Assembly: GCF_000327285.1 (NCBI RefSeq)
Contig: NZ_HE998567.1
Location: forward strand, 1,572,856-1,636,855
DNA from: Holdemania massiliensis AP2
GTDB lineage: Bacteria; Bacillota_I; Bacilli_A; Erysipelotrichales; Erysipelotrichaceae
Reading direction: 5' to 3'
DNA length: 64,000 bases
The notes beneath the pieces were generated by a model that saw nothing but the letters and a program-made list of their open reading frames with translations, ran no database searches and had not been told where the DNA came from. Positions 18,343-27,082 of this stretch are shown here, piece by piece. Made by a program: the position numbers and the translations under genes. How positions within the stretch are numbered: the first letter of the stretch is position 1; each line of letters opens with the position of its first letter.

Positions 18343-18588
18343 TTTTGCAGCACTCCTTCTCTCTCTGACTAAGGATATAAAAAACATCTCATCGCTTGGC
18401 TTTTTTATCCCTGTTTCCCCCTTGCCCCATTCAGGGATTCGATTTGAAATAAGCTTATTTTAACGCTGGCAAAATCATTCGCTATCAGAATGATTGAGTG
18501 ACGTTATTGGTCGGTTATTATTTTACCACACAGCAAACTTCAATTCCTTCCGCTGGCAAAAACAGCGCATGAAACGACAAAAATTGCG

Positions 18589-18617
18589 TTGTTTGGAATT
18601 TCCTTCTTTCGTATAAT
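18589..18617 (+). promoter_or_regulatory. Promoter of the LytTR/GHKL pair
   Basis: TTGTTT (18589-18594), 17-nt spacer, TATAAT (18612-18617), 31 nt before the regulator start. Confidence 0.65.
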
Positions 18618-18647
18618 TAAATTAACGAATTCAAGGAGGAAGAAGCA

Positions 18648-19346
18648 ATGCAGATTGCGCTCTGTGATGATCAAGCCGAAGATCTAAAACAGCTGACCTA
18701 TCTGATCGGTACGCAGCATTTTACGACTGCTTTTTCCAGCGGCGAAGCCTTGCTTGTTTCCATGGAAGAATTTCATGAACGTTATGATCTCTATCTTCTG
18801 GATATCTTTATGGAAGGGATCAGCGGTTTAGAATTAGCGCGGCAGATCCGCCGTCTTGATCCGGACGCATTGCTTTGCTTTGTATCAACCAGCGATGATT
18901 TTTATCGGGAAGCCTATAATTTATACATCTTTCAATATTTAGTCAAGCCGATCAGTCAGACGCAGATCCACGAGCTGCTGCAGCGTGCTCAGATGCAGAT
19001 TCAGCTGCAGCGCCAGCAGCAGATCGTTCTTGAAACGCGGGGAAAATCCGTTGTTGTGCCGTATCATAAGCTGATCTTTGTGACCAGCCGCGGACACACA
19101 TTGTTGTTTCAATGTCAGAACAAAGTGATGTATTCGATTCGTGAAAAACTGAGTGTGATCGCAGAACGGCTGGATCCGCAGATTTTCTTCCGCTGTCATC
19201 AAAGCTATCTTGTCAACCTGTATTTAGTCGACAGTCTGGATCAGGATGAATTTCTCTGCGGGGAATATCATATTCCCATTTCCCGCAGTTATTTAAGTCA
19301 GGCACGCAAATTGTATCACGAAGTTATTTTTAGGAATCTGAAATAA
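18648..19346 (+). CDS. LytTR-type response regulator
   Basis: The 232-aa regulator has a receiver domain (phospho-acceptor in LYLLDIFMEGISG) and a C-terminal LytTR DNA-binding domain (from about residue 130; RCHQSYLVNL near the end), like AgrA. AGGAGG precedes the start. It is followed 12 nt later by a GHKL histidine kinase. No AgrB or AgrD-like gene is next to it, so the signal is unknown. Confidence 0.9.
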   Translation: MQIALCDDQAEDLKQLTYLIGTQHFTTAFSSGEALLVSMEEFHERYDLYLLDIFMEGISGLELARQIRRLDPDALLCFVSTSDDFYREAYNLYIFQYLVKPISQTQIHELLQRAQMQIQLQRQQQIVLETRGKSVVVPYHKLIFVTSRGHTLLFQCQNKVMYSIREKLSVIAERLDPQIFFRCHQSYLVNLYLVDSLDQDEFLCGEYHIPISRSYLSQARKLYHEVIFRNLK

Positions 19347-19358
19347 GGAGGCGATCTT

Positions 19359-20675
19359 GTGGAAAACCTGCGTGATTTTTCAGTGATCTGGTCATTGGTG
19401 CACATTCTCCTTATATTTATGCTGCTAAGCCGTTCACGGTATTCGCTGCGGGTCACCGTTTCGCTGACCTTATGCTTTATGGGCTGCCTGATCCTGGCCA
19501 ACGCCTTCCTGTTGAAAGCCATCAAGATTGACAGTATGGGACGGATATTTGTCCTCACCTGCACAGTGCCGACGCTGTTGTTTTATTATTGGATTTCATA
19601 CGACCGCGGCTGGAAATTTTGTTTTACCTTCTGTCTGGCAGACACCTGCGCCCTGTGGCTGTGCATTACCACCAATCTGCTCGATCTTCTGCTTCATGGC
19701 CAGTTTTACATTTTATTTATTACGCGGATGATCGCTTTCCCTCTCGCTGAATATGTGGCGTTCCGGTATTTGCGCAGACCTTATCAGAATTTGCAAAAGA
19801 CAGTTTCACGGGGATGGGCAATTTTTACGTTAATGGCCATATTGTACTATGCGTTATTGTGCATTATGCCTAACTGGCCCAATCCGATCATCAACCGGCC
19901 GGCCGATATTCCCGCGCTGATCTTGGTTCTGGCTGCGATGCCGGCAACTTATTTAACAATCTTTTCAACGCTGCACAGCCAGCTGCTGCTTTTCGAACGC
20001 AGTCAAAAGGCACGGCAGCTGCAAATGCAGAAAGAAGCTGCCGAGCAGCAGTTGGAAAACCAACAGGCCCTTCGCCAGCTTCAGCATGATATGAAAGCTC
20101 ATCTGATTGTCTTAAACGGACTGCTGAGCGAAGCCCGGGTTGAAGAAGCGCAGGCTTATCTTCAGGAAATCAATGCTTATGCGATGGATGAGCGCAAGAA
20201 AGAATTTTGTGCTGATCCATATCTGAATGCAGTTCTGCAGCAGTATTCCGACCGTTTTCTGAAGTTGGGCGCACAATGGGAATATGTCTTAAAGTATCAA
20301 TCATTCCCTTTAACGCACGCCGAAACTTGTTTGATTTTCTCCAATGCGTTGGAAAATTGCTGCGACGCACTTCAAGCGCTGCCGCCGGCCCTGCGGGAGG
20401 TTTCCGTTCAAACAGATATTCAGCAGAATTACGCGCTGATCCGAATTAAGAACCGATGTGGTCAAAAACTCCAGCTGACTCCGCATGAGCTTCCGCCCAG
20501 CTGCAAAAAAGACAGCGGGCACGGCTTGGGCTTGACTACCATTCAGGACATTGCCCAGCGGCAGGGCGGCAATATTCACTGCTCGGTGGAAAATGGCTGG
20601 TTTATTCTTGACGTGATGTTGAAGCTGGAACCCGTCTGTGATCCTCAAGCGTCAGCCGATACCACCCTAGCATAA
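19359..20675 (+). CDS. GHKL-family sensor histidine kinase (AgrC-like)
   Basis: The 438-aa protein has about six membrane helices in residues 1-205, a coiled linker (QMQKEAAEQQLENQQALRQL), a phospho-acceptor LQHDMKAHLIVL, and a GHKL ATPase domain with NALENC and GHGLGL. It begins with GTG after AAGGAGG. The architecture matches AgrC/BlpH peptide-sensing kinases, paired with the LytTR regulator upstream. No precursor peptide gene was found in the flanks. Confidence 0.88.
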   Translation: MENLRDFSVIWSLVHILLIFMLLSRSRYSLRVTVSLTLCFMGCLILANAFLLKAIKIDSMGRIFVLTCTVPTLLFYYWISYDRGWKFCFTFCLADTCALWLCITTNLLDLLLHGQFYILFITRMIAFPLAEYVAFRYLRRPYQNLQKTVSRGWAIFTLMAILYYALLCIMPNWPNPIINRPADIPALILVLAAMPATYLTIFSTLHSQLLLFERSQKARQLQMQKEAAEQQLENQQALRQLQHDMKAHLIVLNGLLSEARVEEAQAYLQEINAYAMDERKKEFCADPYLNAVLQQYSDRFLKLGAQWEYVLKYQSFPLTHAETCLIFSNALENCCDALQALPPALREVSVQTDIQQNYALIRIKNRCGQKLQLTPHELPPSCKKDSGHGLGLTTIQDIAQRQGGNIHCSVENGWFILDVMLKLEPVCDPQASADTTLA

Positions 20676-20677
20676 AC

Positions 20678-20711
20678 AAATACCGCAGATTCAGGATCCG
20701 CGGTATTTTTT
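20678..20711 (+). terminator. Terminator of the LytTR/GHKL pair
   Basis: AAATACCGC and GCGGTATTT form a 9-bp perfect stem followed by T-run, 3 nt after the kinase stop. Confidence 0.85.
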
Positions 20712-20771
20712 CAGATTGAGCTGAAGCTTCCAAACGCTGTTTTCTTGTTTGCTTTCCAATGCAGTTCAGAC

Positions 20772-21440
20772 TTATTTTTGCAGATCATGGCGCATCGCAG
20801 CGTAGCCGATCCAGACTGTCCAAACATAGGCGCAGGTCTTCGGAATCATCAGCATTCCGATCAGCGGTACCGTATCCGCCCACAAAACAACTGGAATGTA
20901 GAAGCCGAAACTGAGAATGATGGTCAGGCTCATCCAGCGAAAAGCCTGGTCCTGATGCTGTTTAACACTTTGATAAAACAGTACAATAATCAGCAAACCC
21001 ATCAAAGCAAACGGAATATTGCGGTATATTCCCCAAGCCAGCGGCGCCTCAGCACTGGTCCAGCCATTCTGCGGAAACAGACACAATCCAATTCGTACCA
21101 AGGCCAACAGATAGACCGTCCACGTCAGACCTTTTTTTCCTGTAACCTGATAACGCTGGCGCCAGACGTAATATAATAAAACATAGAAAATCGTCATCGT
21201 GATCGAAGTGATGAATTTGCCGACGCCTAAAGCTACAGTATAATTCTCCAAGCCGGTCGTACACAACGCGATCGCCCGCGGCACTAAGTGGAAGGCATCT
21301 CCCGCCCCCAATGTCACCGCCATAATCCCGAACAGAAAATACTGACGAGATTGACGGCCCTGACGAATCATGAGAATTCCCAGCGTCGTGACCGTACAAA
21401 GATAAACAAGATCAAAAACCGTTTCAACAATAGCCTGCAT
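20772..21440 (-). CDS. Seven-helix membrane protein, TetR-controlled
   Basis: I do not recognise the family. The 222-aa product has about seven hydrophobic helices, with short loops and a basic end, and no signal-peptide cleavage site. It is transcribed from a near-perfect promoter (TTGACA, 17 nt, TATAAT in the minus direction) with an operator at the start site. The operator arms are identical to those in front of the divergent TetR gene. That makes this protein a likely target, together with the DUF2871 membrane gene downstream of TetR. Confidence 0.7.
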   Translation of the reverse strand: MQAIVETVFDLVYLCTVTTLGILMIRQGRQSRQYFLFGIMAVTLGAGDAFHLVPRAIALCTTGLENYTVALGVGKFITSITMTIFYVLLYYVWRQRYQVTGKKGLTWTVYLLALVRIGLCLFPQNGWTSAEAPLAWGIYRNIPFALMGLLIIVLFYQSVKQHQDQAFRWMSLTIILSFGFYIPVVLWADTVPLIGMLMIPKTCAYVWTVWIGYAAMRHDLQK

Positions 21441-21457
21441 GGTTATTTCCTCCTTTT

Positions 21458-21499
21458 ATGAACATTGTTCATTATAGAGAGAAAAGCTTATTCTGTCAA
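21458..21499 (-). promoter_or_regulatory. Promoter and TetR operator of the seven-helix protein
   Basis: Read on the minus strand, TTGACA (21499-21494), 17 nt, TATAAT (21476-21471). The palindrome ATGAAC-ATT-GTTCAT at 21458-21472 overlaps the end of the -10 box. Confidence 0.85.
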
Positions 21500-21556
21500 C
21501 ACCTTTTCCAGTTTTATATTTTCTGTCCGCAGCCTTTTCCCGAGCGAGCATCAGCG

Positions 21557-21598
21557 TTGACTTCTTGATCGAACTCTCCTATAATGAACGCAGTTCAT
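21557..21598 (+). promoter_or_regulatory. Promoter and TetR operator of the regulator gene
   Basis: TTGACT (21557-21562), 17 nt, TATAAT (21580-21585). The palindrome ATGAAC-GCA-GTTCAT at 21584-21598 has the same 6-bp arms and 3-nt spacer as the site on the other side. Transcription starts near 21592. Confidence 0.85.
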
Positions 21599-21618
21599 AT
21601 CATGAAAGGAGTGAGATC

Positions 21619-22170
21619 TTGCCTAAACTTCTGCCCAATTTACGTCAGACTTTGATTGAAAAAGCGATTGAGCTGTCGCGGACTGGCGGCTTGAGCGGCT
21701 TAAAACTGAGAGATTTAGCCCGGGAATGCGATATCGCCTTAGGCACTTTGTATAACTACTACCCCACCAAGGACAGTCTGGTGCTCGATGTTGTTCAGCA
21801 ATTCTGGCAAAATTGTTTTCATCAGAAAACATTTCCGGAAGGCAATGTTTTAGTCAAGCTGGATTGGCTTTATGCCATGATGAAACAAAGCATCGATGAG
21901 TTCTCCGCTGAATTTCTGCATGCGGCTTCAGGTTTATCCCCGGCTGCTCTGGAGGAGGCAAAGACCCGCGAACTGCGCGCGCAGACTCACCTGACACGTC
22001 AGCTGGCGCTGGCCCTTCAAACCAGCTTTCCTGATGAAACGGAAGAACAGCTCAATGAACGGGCAGCTTTTCTGTTCACCAGCTTGTTGGGCTGTCTGGA
22101 AAATCGTGGTTATCAATACAGCTCACTGCGCCGCTGGCTGGAAGCGTCACTGTCCCATCCTTCAAAATAA
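21619..22170 (+). CDS. TetR-family transcriptional regulator
   Basis: The 183-aa repressor has an N-terminal TetR helix-turn-helix (LIEKAIELSRTGGLSGLKLRDLARECDIALGTLYNYYPTKDSLV) and a helical ligand domain. It should start with TTG at 21619, after AAAGGAG; a longer ATG frame from 21565 would begin before the mapped -10 and start site. Paired identical operators suggest it represses itself and the divergent membrane gene. It is followed by a DUF2871 gene, probably in the same transcript. Confidence 0.85.
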   Translation: MPKLLPNLRQTLIEKAIELSRTGGLSGLKLRDLARECDIALGTLYNYYPTKDSLVLDVVQQFWQNCFHQKTFPEGNVLVKLDWLYAMMKQSIDEFSAEFLHAASGLSPAALEEAKTRELRAQTHLTRQLALALQTSFPDETEEQLNERAAFLFTSLLGCLENRGYQYSSLRRWLEASLSHPSK

Positions 22171-22199
22171 AAAGGTTAAAAAGAAAGGTATTGAACACA

Positions 22200-22595
22200 A
22201 TGAAAAAATTCATCAACATAGCTTTTATCTACGCGCTGTCTGCCATGGCTGCCGGCGTCTTCTTTCGGGAAGCAACCCGAATGCTGAATTATACGGACCG
22301 GACTTATTTATCTTTGGCCCATGGTCATCTGTTTATGCTTGGCACCTTGTTTTTCCTGGTCGTCGCTTTGTTAAGCAAATTCATCGATTTTGCTGAAACT
22401 TCCTCTTTTCGCAAAGCTTTCGTTGTCTATAATATCGGCTTAGTCTGGACTGTCGTCCTGTTTTTGGTTCACGGCTGGATGCAGCTGCAGGGCATGGAAG
22501 TCGGCGCGATGATCGCAGGAATTGCCGGGTTAGGACATATTCTGTGGGGCATCGGCTTAGTCTGGATTTTAAATCTGATCCGCTCCCGAGCCTAA
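22200..22595 (+). CDS. DUF2871-family membrane protein
   Basis: The 131-aa protein has four predicted membrane helices, with the conserved LAHGHLFMLG in helix 2 and GLGHILWGIG in helix 4. It matches the DUF2871 family, whose function is unknown. The ATG at 22200 is preferred over an in-frame TTG three codons earlier because of spacing from AAAGG. It lies 29 nt after TetR and should share its regulation. Confidence 0.75.
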   Translation: MKKFINIAFIYALSAMAAGVFFREATRMLNYTDRTYLSLAHGHLFMLGTLFFLVVALLSKFIDFAETSSFRKAFVVYNIGLVWTVVLFLVHGWMQLQGMEVGAMIAGIAGLGHILWGIGLVWILNLIRSRA

Positions 22596-22640
22596 GTCCC
22601 AGCCGATTTTGCTTCTTCAGGATTGAAAGCGAACTTAAAG

Positions 22641-22678
22641 AAAGAACTTGATCTGCATGCAGGCCAAGTTCTTTTTCT
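22641..22678 (+). terminator. Terminator of the TetR operon
   Basis: AAAGAACTTG and CAAGTTCTTT form a perfect 10-bp stem with a 14-nt loop that contains the small palindrome CTGCATGCAG, followed by TTCTTA. Confidence 0.75.
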
Positions 22679-22731
22679 TATGATCCCTACACTTATTTTT
22701 TTGTTGGTTCTGAACTATCGGGCTGAGGTGA

Positions 22732-23103
22732 TCATTGATCTTGTTCATGCGACGAATACCGGCGCAGCAGCATCTTCATATTGGAAAGCATGTCCGTTAA
22801 AATCTTATACTCTGCCGGTGTACAGTCTTTCAGATCTTCGCGAAGATCTTGCATATACATCGAAGCCAGTTTCGGTACGCTGTCCAGGATCAGCTCATCC
22901 GGCGTAACATTCAGTGCATTGGCAATACTGACAAACAGCTCCAAACTGACTTTATTCGTCCCTGTTTCTATATGGCTGATCGTGGGTATTGACACCCCTA
23001 CTTTTTCAGCAAGCTTGGCTTGGGTCAGTTTTGCTTTTTTCCGTGCTCTGCGAACTCGCTGACCTAAAAGGGAATAATCCACATAATCTTTCTTCTCGCT
23101 CAT
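22732..23103 (-). CDS. XRE-family helix-turn-helix regulator
   Basis: The 123-aa protein has an N-terminal Cro/CI-type helix-turn-helix (GQRVRRARKKAKLTQAKLAEKVGVSIPTISHIETG) and a C-terminal helical tail. The ATG at 23103 has GAGGTGG just upstream; a GTG two codons earlier is in frame. It is divergent from a small gene at 23242 and could control it. The ligand and targets are unknown. Confidence 0.85.
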   Translation of the reverse strand: MSEKKDYVDYSLLGQRVRRARKKAKLTQAKLAEKVGVSIPTISHIETGTNKVSLELFVSIANALNVTPDELILDSVPKLASMYMQDLREDLKDCTPAEYKILTDMLSNMKMLLRRYSSHEQDQ

Positions 23104-23142
23104 ATCCACCTCACAAAAATTCTTCTAAATGATTTAACCTTA

Positions 23143-23171
23143 TTGTAACTGGATAAGAAAGCGATTATAAT
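23143..23171 (+). promoter_or_regulatory. Promoter of the 102-aa gene
   Basis: TTGTAA (23143-23148), 17-nt spacer, TATAAT (23166-23171), about 70 nt before the start codon. Confidence 0.7.
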
Positions 23172-23241
23172 AAATCTGAAAGCAATATTTGCTTCACACT
23201 TAATTTTATTGAATTTCAGGCTTTAAATAAAGGAGAAAAAA

Positions 23242-23550
23242 ATGTTAGTAACCGCGGCAACCAATGCAGAAGAAGCGTATACACTCTTAAATGAAATTGT
23301 CGGGATCGGTGATTTTTCCAGTGCTGATCTTGCGGACTTTCTGATCCTGATCTGCAAACAGGTAGGAAAAAAGGAACGCTCCATTGAAAATCTGACTAAC
23401 GATTTAAAATATGGAAGCTATGATGAGGAAGACCAGCTGGAATTGATCGAGCTGTTATTTCGTGAGCAGACAATCCTTAAGAATCTGACCGAAGTGATCA
23501 CAACCACCAAAGAAAAACTGGCGATTTATGAAGCCTTTGAAAACAAATAA
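23242..23550 (+). CDS. Small hypothetical protein, 102 aa
   Basis: I do not recognise this gene. It is an acidic, mostly helical, soluble protein with no cysteines other than one at about residue 37. It has a clean promoter and AAAGGAG ribosome site, so it is very probably expressed. It is divergent from the XRE regulator, a common arrangement for a regulator and its single target. Confidence 0.7.
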   Translation: MLVTAATNAEEAYTLLNEIVGIGDFSSADLADFLILICKQVGKKERSIENLTNDLKYGSYDEEDQLELIELLFREQTILKNLTEVITTTKEKLAIYEAFENK

Positions 23551-23710
23551 GCATGATCATGGCTCCCGATTCCCATCAGCTTTAACCAAAACGCAACGAC
23601 ACAACAGAACCGCAGTGCTTGGCCCGGCTGCGGCTTTGTTCATTTCATCAAGTCAAAGCCAGCAGTGGAATGGGTCAAGAACTTGATCTGTTTTGCTTCC
23701 TGATTCAGTG

Positions 23711-24928
23711 CTACTGACGATAAAAATCGCGGTATTCCTGCGGCCGCATGCCGGTATTTTTTTTAAACAGGACGCTGAAATAATCGCGGTTGACAATTCC
23801 CACATTGTCTGCGATTTCCGCAATTTTCATATTGGTTTCCATTAGCAGCAGTTTTGCCCGTTCGATACGCAGACGCGTGATATAGGCGCTCAGTGAAACT
23901 TTCAAATCCCGGCTGAAGGTTCGGCTGACATAAGCGGGCGCCAGTCCCAGATGATCCGCCGCTTCCTGCAGACCGATTTCGCGCATATAGTTTTGTTTGA
24001 TCCAGGCCAGGACCTGTTGGGTAATCGGGCTCATCCGCTGATAATCGGCTGCGGCTTCCTGATGAATACGGCGCAGCAGCTGCAGCACGTTTTTTTCAGT
24101 TTCTTCGACACTGAAATAACGCTCCAGCCGAAACAGCAGCTGAGCGGAGGGGAGTTCTAAGTTCAGCTGATCTTTCAGCTTCATCGTCAGCCGGTTCAGA
24201 TCATTAATCACTGCGTAAGCCAGATCAAAATTATAGCTTAGCTTCACCGCTTTGCTGAAAAGCTCATGCACAGCCAGCTCCAGCTTTCGCACGTTCTTAT
24301 CGAAGATCAACAATTCAATTTGTTCAAAAAGCTCCCGAATTCGCTTCCAATCCCCTTTTCCTTCAGGAATATCCTGCTGCTGGACAACAATCGGGCGCAT
24401 ATCGAAATACGCCATTCGGCTCAGTTTCCGTACTGTTTCAAACGTGGCAGCCAGCGCTGAATAATCGCAAATCCATGGAGAAAGCACGGTAAAATTAGCC
24501 AACGAGGAACGTTGATAGCGTTCATCCTTCTGATACTCAGCTTCTAGGATTTCCATAATCCATCCGGCAAAAGCCAGAATCTCCGCTTCGCTTTTACTGC
24601 CCTTTTTAATCAGAAAAGCAATCTGCTTGGAACCGTCATAATTGATGACAGCATGCATCATTTCAATCTCATCCTGCCTGGCCTGATTATGAATTTGGCG
24701 AATAAACGCTTCAAAAATCCGTACGAAATCCTTACGGTTCATGTTCAGCTCAGCCGTATAATATTTCTTGGGCAACCCTGTCAAACAAAGATAAAAGTCA
24801 TGGAAATCAAAGTTCAGTTCGGTTTCCACTTCATTCATCATCATCCGCAGCTGTTTTTCAGTCTGACCAAACAAGGCTTCATTGACGATCATCGTCCGGC
24901 AGAAAATTTCTTTGTTGTAGACTTCCAT
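23711..24928 (-). CDS. AraC-family regulator
   Basis: The 405-aa protein ends in two AraC helix-turn-helix motifs (residues ~305-405: IGLQEAADHLGLAPAYVSRTFSRDLKVSLSAYI and MKIAEIADNVGIVNRDYFSVLFKKNTGMRPQEYR). The long N-terminal ~300 residues match no domain I can name. The start at 24928 follows AGGAGG by 8 nt. It lies directly downstream of the flavoprotein gene at 25072 on the same strand. Twin direct repeats upstream of that gene's -35 box are likely AraC-type binding sites. Confidence 0.85.
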   Translation of the reverse strand: MEVYNKEIFCRTMIVNEALFGQTEKQLRMMMNEVETELNFDFHDFYLCLTGLPKKYYTAELNMNRKDFVRIFEAFIRQIHNQARQDEIEMMHAVINYDGSKQIAFLIKKGSKSEAEILAFAGWIMEILEAEYQKDERYQRSSLANFTVLSPWICDYSALAATFETVRKLSRMAYFDMRPIVVQQQDIPEGKGDWKRIRELFEQIELLIFDKNVRKLELAVHELFSKAVKLSYNFDLAYAVINDLNRLTMKLKDQLNLELPSAQLLFRLERYFSVEETEKNVLQLLRRIHQEAAADYQRMSPITQQVLAWIKQNYMREIGLQEAADHLGLAPAYVSRTFSRDLKVSLSAYITRLRIERAKLLLMETNMKIAEIADNVGIVNRDYFSVLFKKNTGMRPQEYRDFYRQ

Positions 24929-25071
24929 CCAGCATCCCTCCTGCTTCATCATAGCATATCTTCAGTCAGAATGAATCGTTTTGTAAAGCACGAAAGAAGC
25001 CTGCGCCTGCCGACTTCTTCGTTGTCTTTTTATGGTCCTAAATTTATCGTCCTCCAACACACCATCAAACC

Positions 25072-26499
25072 TTACTGATTGATTAAATGCTGAGCAAGCA
25101 GACGTCCAAAGGTGATGTCAATGTTGGTCGGTGCCCCGCCGAACAGACCATCATCGGCACATTCGCCAAGCGCATATAAGCCTTCGATCGGCTGGCCTTC
25201 GGTATTCATGACCTGCAGCGCATCATTCACCTGGATACCGCCCAGAGTGACCTGGATGCCCGGCTTTACTTTTACAGCATAGTACGGCGCCTGATCAATG
25301 CGTGTGTTCATGTTGTTAGTACGGCCGAATTCTTCATCTTTCCCCTGATCGAAATAACCACGGTATTTTTCTACGGTTGCCGTCAGATTCTCTGCCGGTA
25401 CGCCCATCTGATCCGCTAACTCTTCCAGTGTTTGGCCTTCCAGGAAGAAACCGCGGTCCTTGAAATCAGCCAGTCGGGATGAAGTATCAACAGACTTCTG
25501 ATCAAAAACGATATAGGTATAATCGCCTTCCTGTTCGATCATCCAACGGGACAGCTGCGTGTAATCCGGATAATAATCATTGCAGAAGCGTTCTCCCTTC
25601 AGATTGACAAGAATTCCGCCTTCTGCCCGAGCAACGCTCAGACTGTAGCTGCTTCCGTTCTCATCAGTATAGACTGCTGGATTCATCCGCACCACATCCA
25701 TATTTGTCAGATTGGCGCCGGCTGCCTTTGCCAGCTGATGACCGTCGCCGGTACTGCCGACAGCGGTGGTAAACGGAGTTCCCGCCCATTGAGAAGCATA
25801 TTCCTTCACCAGATCCTGATTTGCGGCATAGCCTCCGGTAGCAAGGACAACGTGATCTGCATGAATGATCATTTCACCTTCCGGTCCCTTAGCCTTGACG
25901 CCCACGGCTTTGCCCTGATCCATTAAAATTTCCGTAACCTGTGTTTCTGTCCGAAGATCAACACCGGCTTTTTCACATTCAGCGTTCAAAATCTTGACCA
26001 GCATGACGCCCAGCGAGCTGCCGTCTTCGATGCCGATCTGATAATTAGACATCGGGCGCGTCAGATTGGCGCCACGCTCATTCAGCCAGTCGATGCTGTC
26101 CTGACTGTTTTCCAGCAGGCGCTGTAATTGGTCGGCATTGAAATCCGGATTGGAAGCAACCTGTTTGGCAACATAATCTTCGATGCTCAGCCCCATTCCA
26201 GCTTCCTTCTGCATTTCTGTATCCACTGCGACGAAGTACGTGGCGGCCAGCAGCGTCGCTCCTCCCGGCATTGCTTGCTTCTCCAGCAAAATGACTTCCT
26301 GACCGTTATTTTGCAGTTCAATGGCCGTCATCATGCCGGCGCCCCCGGCCCCGACGACCACAGTCGTTGTCGTTTCTTCCTTTGTTTCTGCTTCCGGCTG
26401 TTGGGATGAGGCTGGTGATTGTGTCTGCGGATTCCCTGCACAGGCGGTTAAACCAAAGCCTAAAAGTAGGGATAATCCAAGGCTGTAAAGTTTTTTCAT
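25072..26499 (-). CDS. Fumarate-reductase-like flavoprotein, lipoprotein-anchored
   Basis: The 475-aa protein belongs to the FAD-dependent fumarate/urocanate-reductase family. It has a lipoprotein signal (lipobox LTAC), an FAD dinucleotide-binding motif VVVGAGGAGMM, and a C-terminal ALGECADDGLFGG that closes the FAD site. It lacks an FMN_bind domain of its own, so electrons must come from elsewhere, for example a flavinylated lipoprotein such as the one at 9439. It would work outside the membrane, reducing an unsaturated carboxylate as an electron acceptor; the substrate is unknown. The start at 26499 follows GGGAGG. Confidence 0.85.
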   Translation of the reverse strand: MKKLYSLGLSLLLGFGLTACAGNPQTQSPASSQQPEAETKEETTTTVVVGAGGAGMMTAIELQNNGQEVILLEKQAMPGGATLLAATYFVAVDTEMQKEAGMGLSIEDYVAKQVASNPDFNADQLQRLLENSQDSIDWLNERGANLTRPMSNYQIGIEDGSSLGVMLVKILNAECEKAGVDLRTETQVTEILMDQGKAVGVKAKGPEGEMIIHADHVVLATGGYAANQDLVKEYASQWAGTPFTTAVGSTGDGHQLAKAAGANLTNMDVVRMNPAVYTDENGSSYSLSVARAEGGILVNLKGERFCNDYYPDYTQLSRWMIEQEGDYTYIVFDQKSVDTSSRLADFKDRGFFLEGQTLEELADQMGVPAENLTATVEKYRGYFDQGKDEEFGRTNNMNTRIDQAPYYAVKVKPGIQVTLGGIQVNDALQVMNTEGQPIEGLYALGECADDGLFGGAPTNIDITFGRLLAQHLINQ

Positions 26500-26522
26500 T
26501 TCATTTCCTCCCTGATACCTGC

Positions 26523-26550
26523 ATTGTAGCATTGATAAACTTTACACAAG
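26523..26550 (-). promoter_or_regulatory. Promoter of the flavoprotein gene
   Basis: On the minus strand TACAAT with an extended TGC (26528-26523) and a weak -35 (CTTGTG, 16-nt spacer). The poor -35 next to twin repeats suggests activator dependence. Confidence 0.5.
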
Positions 26551-26554
26551 TTTT

Positions 26555-26588
26555 GAATTTTTGACTTTTCCCGTGAATTTTTGACTTT
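26555..26588. repeat. Twin direct repeat, probable AraC-type activator site
   Basis: GAATTTTTGACTTT occurs at 26555-26568 and again at 26575-26588, exactly 20 bp apart (about two helical turns), adjoining the -35 of the flavoprotein promoter. This is the usual position and form of AraC-family activator sites. Confidence 0.6.
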
Positions 26589-26754
26589 CTTTGTCTAATT
26601 TTTAACCTGAAATGAGCGGCTGCAGTTTCATAAAGGACAACGGGATTTCTTTTGCAGACTGATGTCAGCCGTACAGGAGAGATATCCGAAGCCACAGCTG
26701 CTTTAAGACTTCATTCTGCGTTCACTGTGTTTTTGAATTAGATCAAAATAAACA

Positions 26755-26781
26755 CAAAAAAAACTGCCTTATCAGCAGTTT
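26755..26781 (-). terminator. Terminator after tRNA-Val
   Basis: On the minus strand AAACTGC and GCAGTTT form a 7-bp stem followed by an eight-T run, just downstream of the tRNA. Confidence 0.85.
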
Positions 26782-26794
26782 ATCTTTATCATCA

Positions 26795-26870
26795 TGGTGG
26801 ACGCTAAGGGACTCGAACCCCTGACCCCTTCCACGTCAAGGAAGTGCTCTCCCAACTGAGCTAAGCGTCC
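26795..26870 (-). tRNA. tRNA-Val (GAC)
   Basis: The 76-nt cloverleaf has a 7-bp acceptor stem (GGACGCT/AGCGTCC), D-arm AGCTCAGTTGGGAGAGC, anticodon loop TTGACGT (anticodon GAC), T-loop GGTTCGAGTCC and an encoded CCA. It is transcribed from the minus strand and ended by the terminator at 26755. Confidence 0.95.
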
Positions 26871-27050
26871 GGTGCTTTAATATATTACCATTGATCCCTG
26901 AAAACTGCAACCCTTTTTTAGCTAAAAATATCCAAAATCGAACATCCCGCAGCGGCCAATTTCCGGATGTTTTCTGGTTTCTAACCAACAAAATTTCATT
27001 CAAATTCCCGCTGGAATTCCAAAACGGGTAAAGAAAGTTAAGGTCGGGTA

Positions 27051-27059
27051 TGCTATAAT
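27051..27059 (+). promoter_or_regulatory. Extended -10 promoter of the femAB operon
   Basis: TGCTATAAT lies 24 nt before the first FemAB start. No good -35 is seen, in keeping with extended -10 promoters. Confidence 0.55.
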
Positions 27060-27082
27060 GAAATATCGGAGGCGAACGCATC

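Noticed and set aside
20676-20771. AgrD-type peptide gene next to the LytTR/GHKL pair
   Set aside because: The flank contains only a terminator and the end of the opposite gene; no short frame with a peptide-like sequence was found.
23590-23645. GC-rich hairpin (CCGCAG/CTGCGG) as a terminator
   Set aside because: The stem is short, the loop long and the T-run poor; not strong enough to list.
24990-25032. Inverted repeat ACGAAAGAAG/CTTCTTCGT between the AraC and flavoprotein genes
   Set aside because: It could be a weak terminator, but the loop is long and the T-run lies on the wrong strand for the flavoprotein gene.
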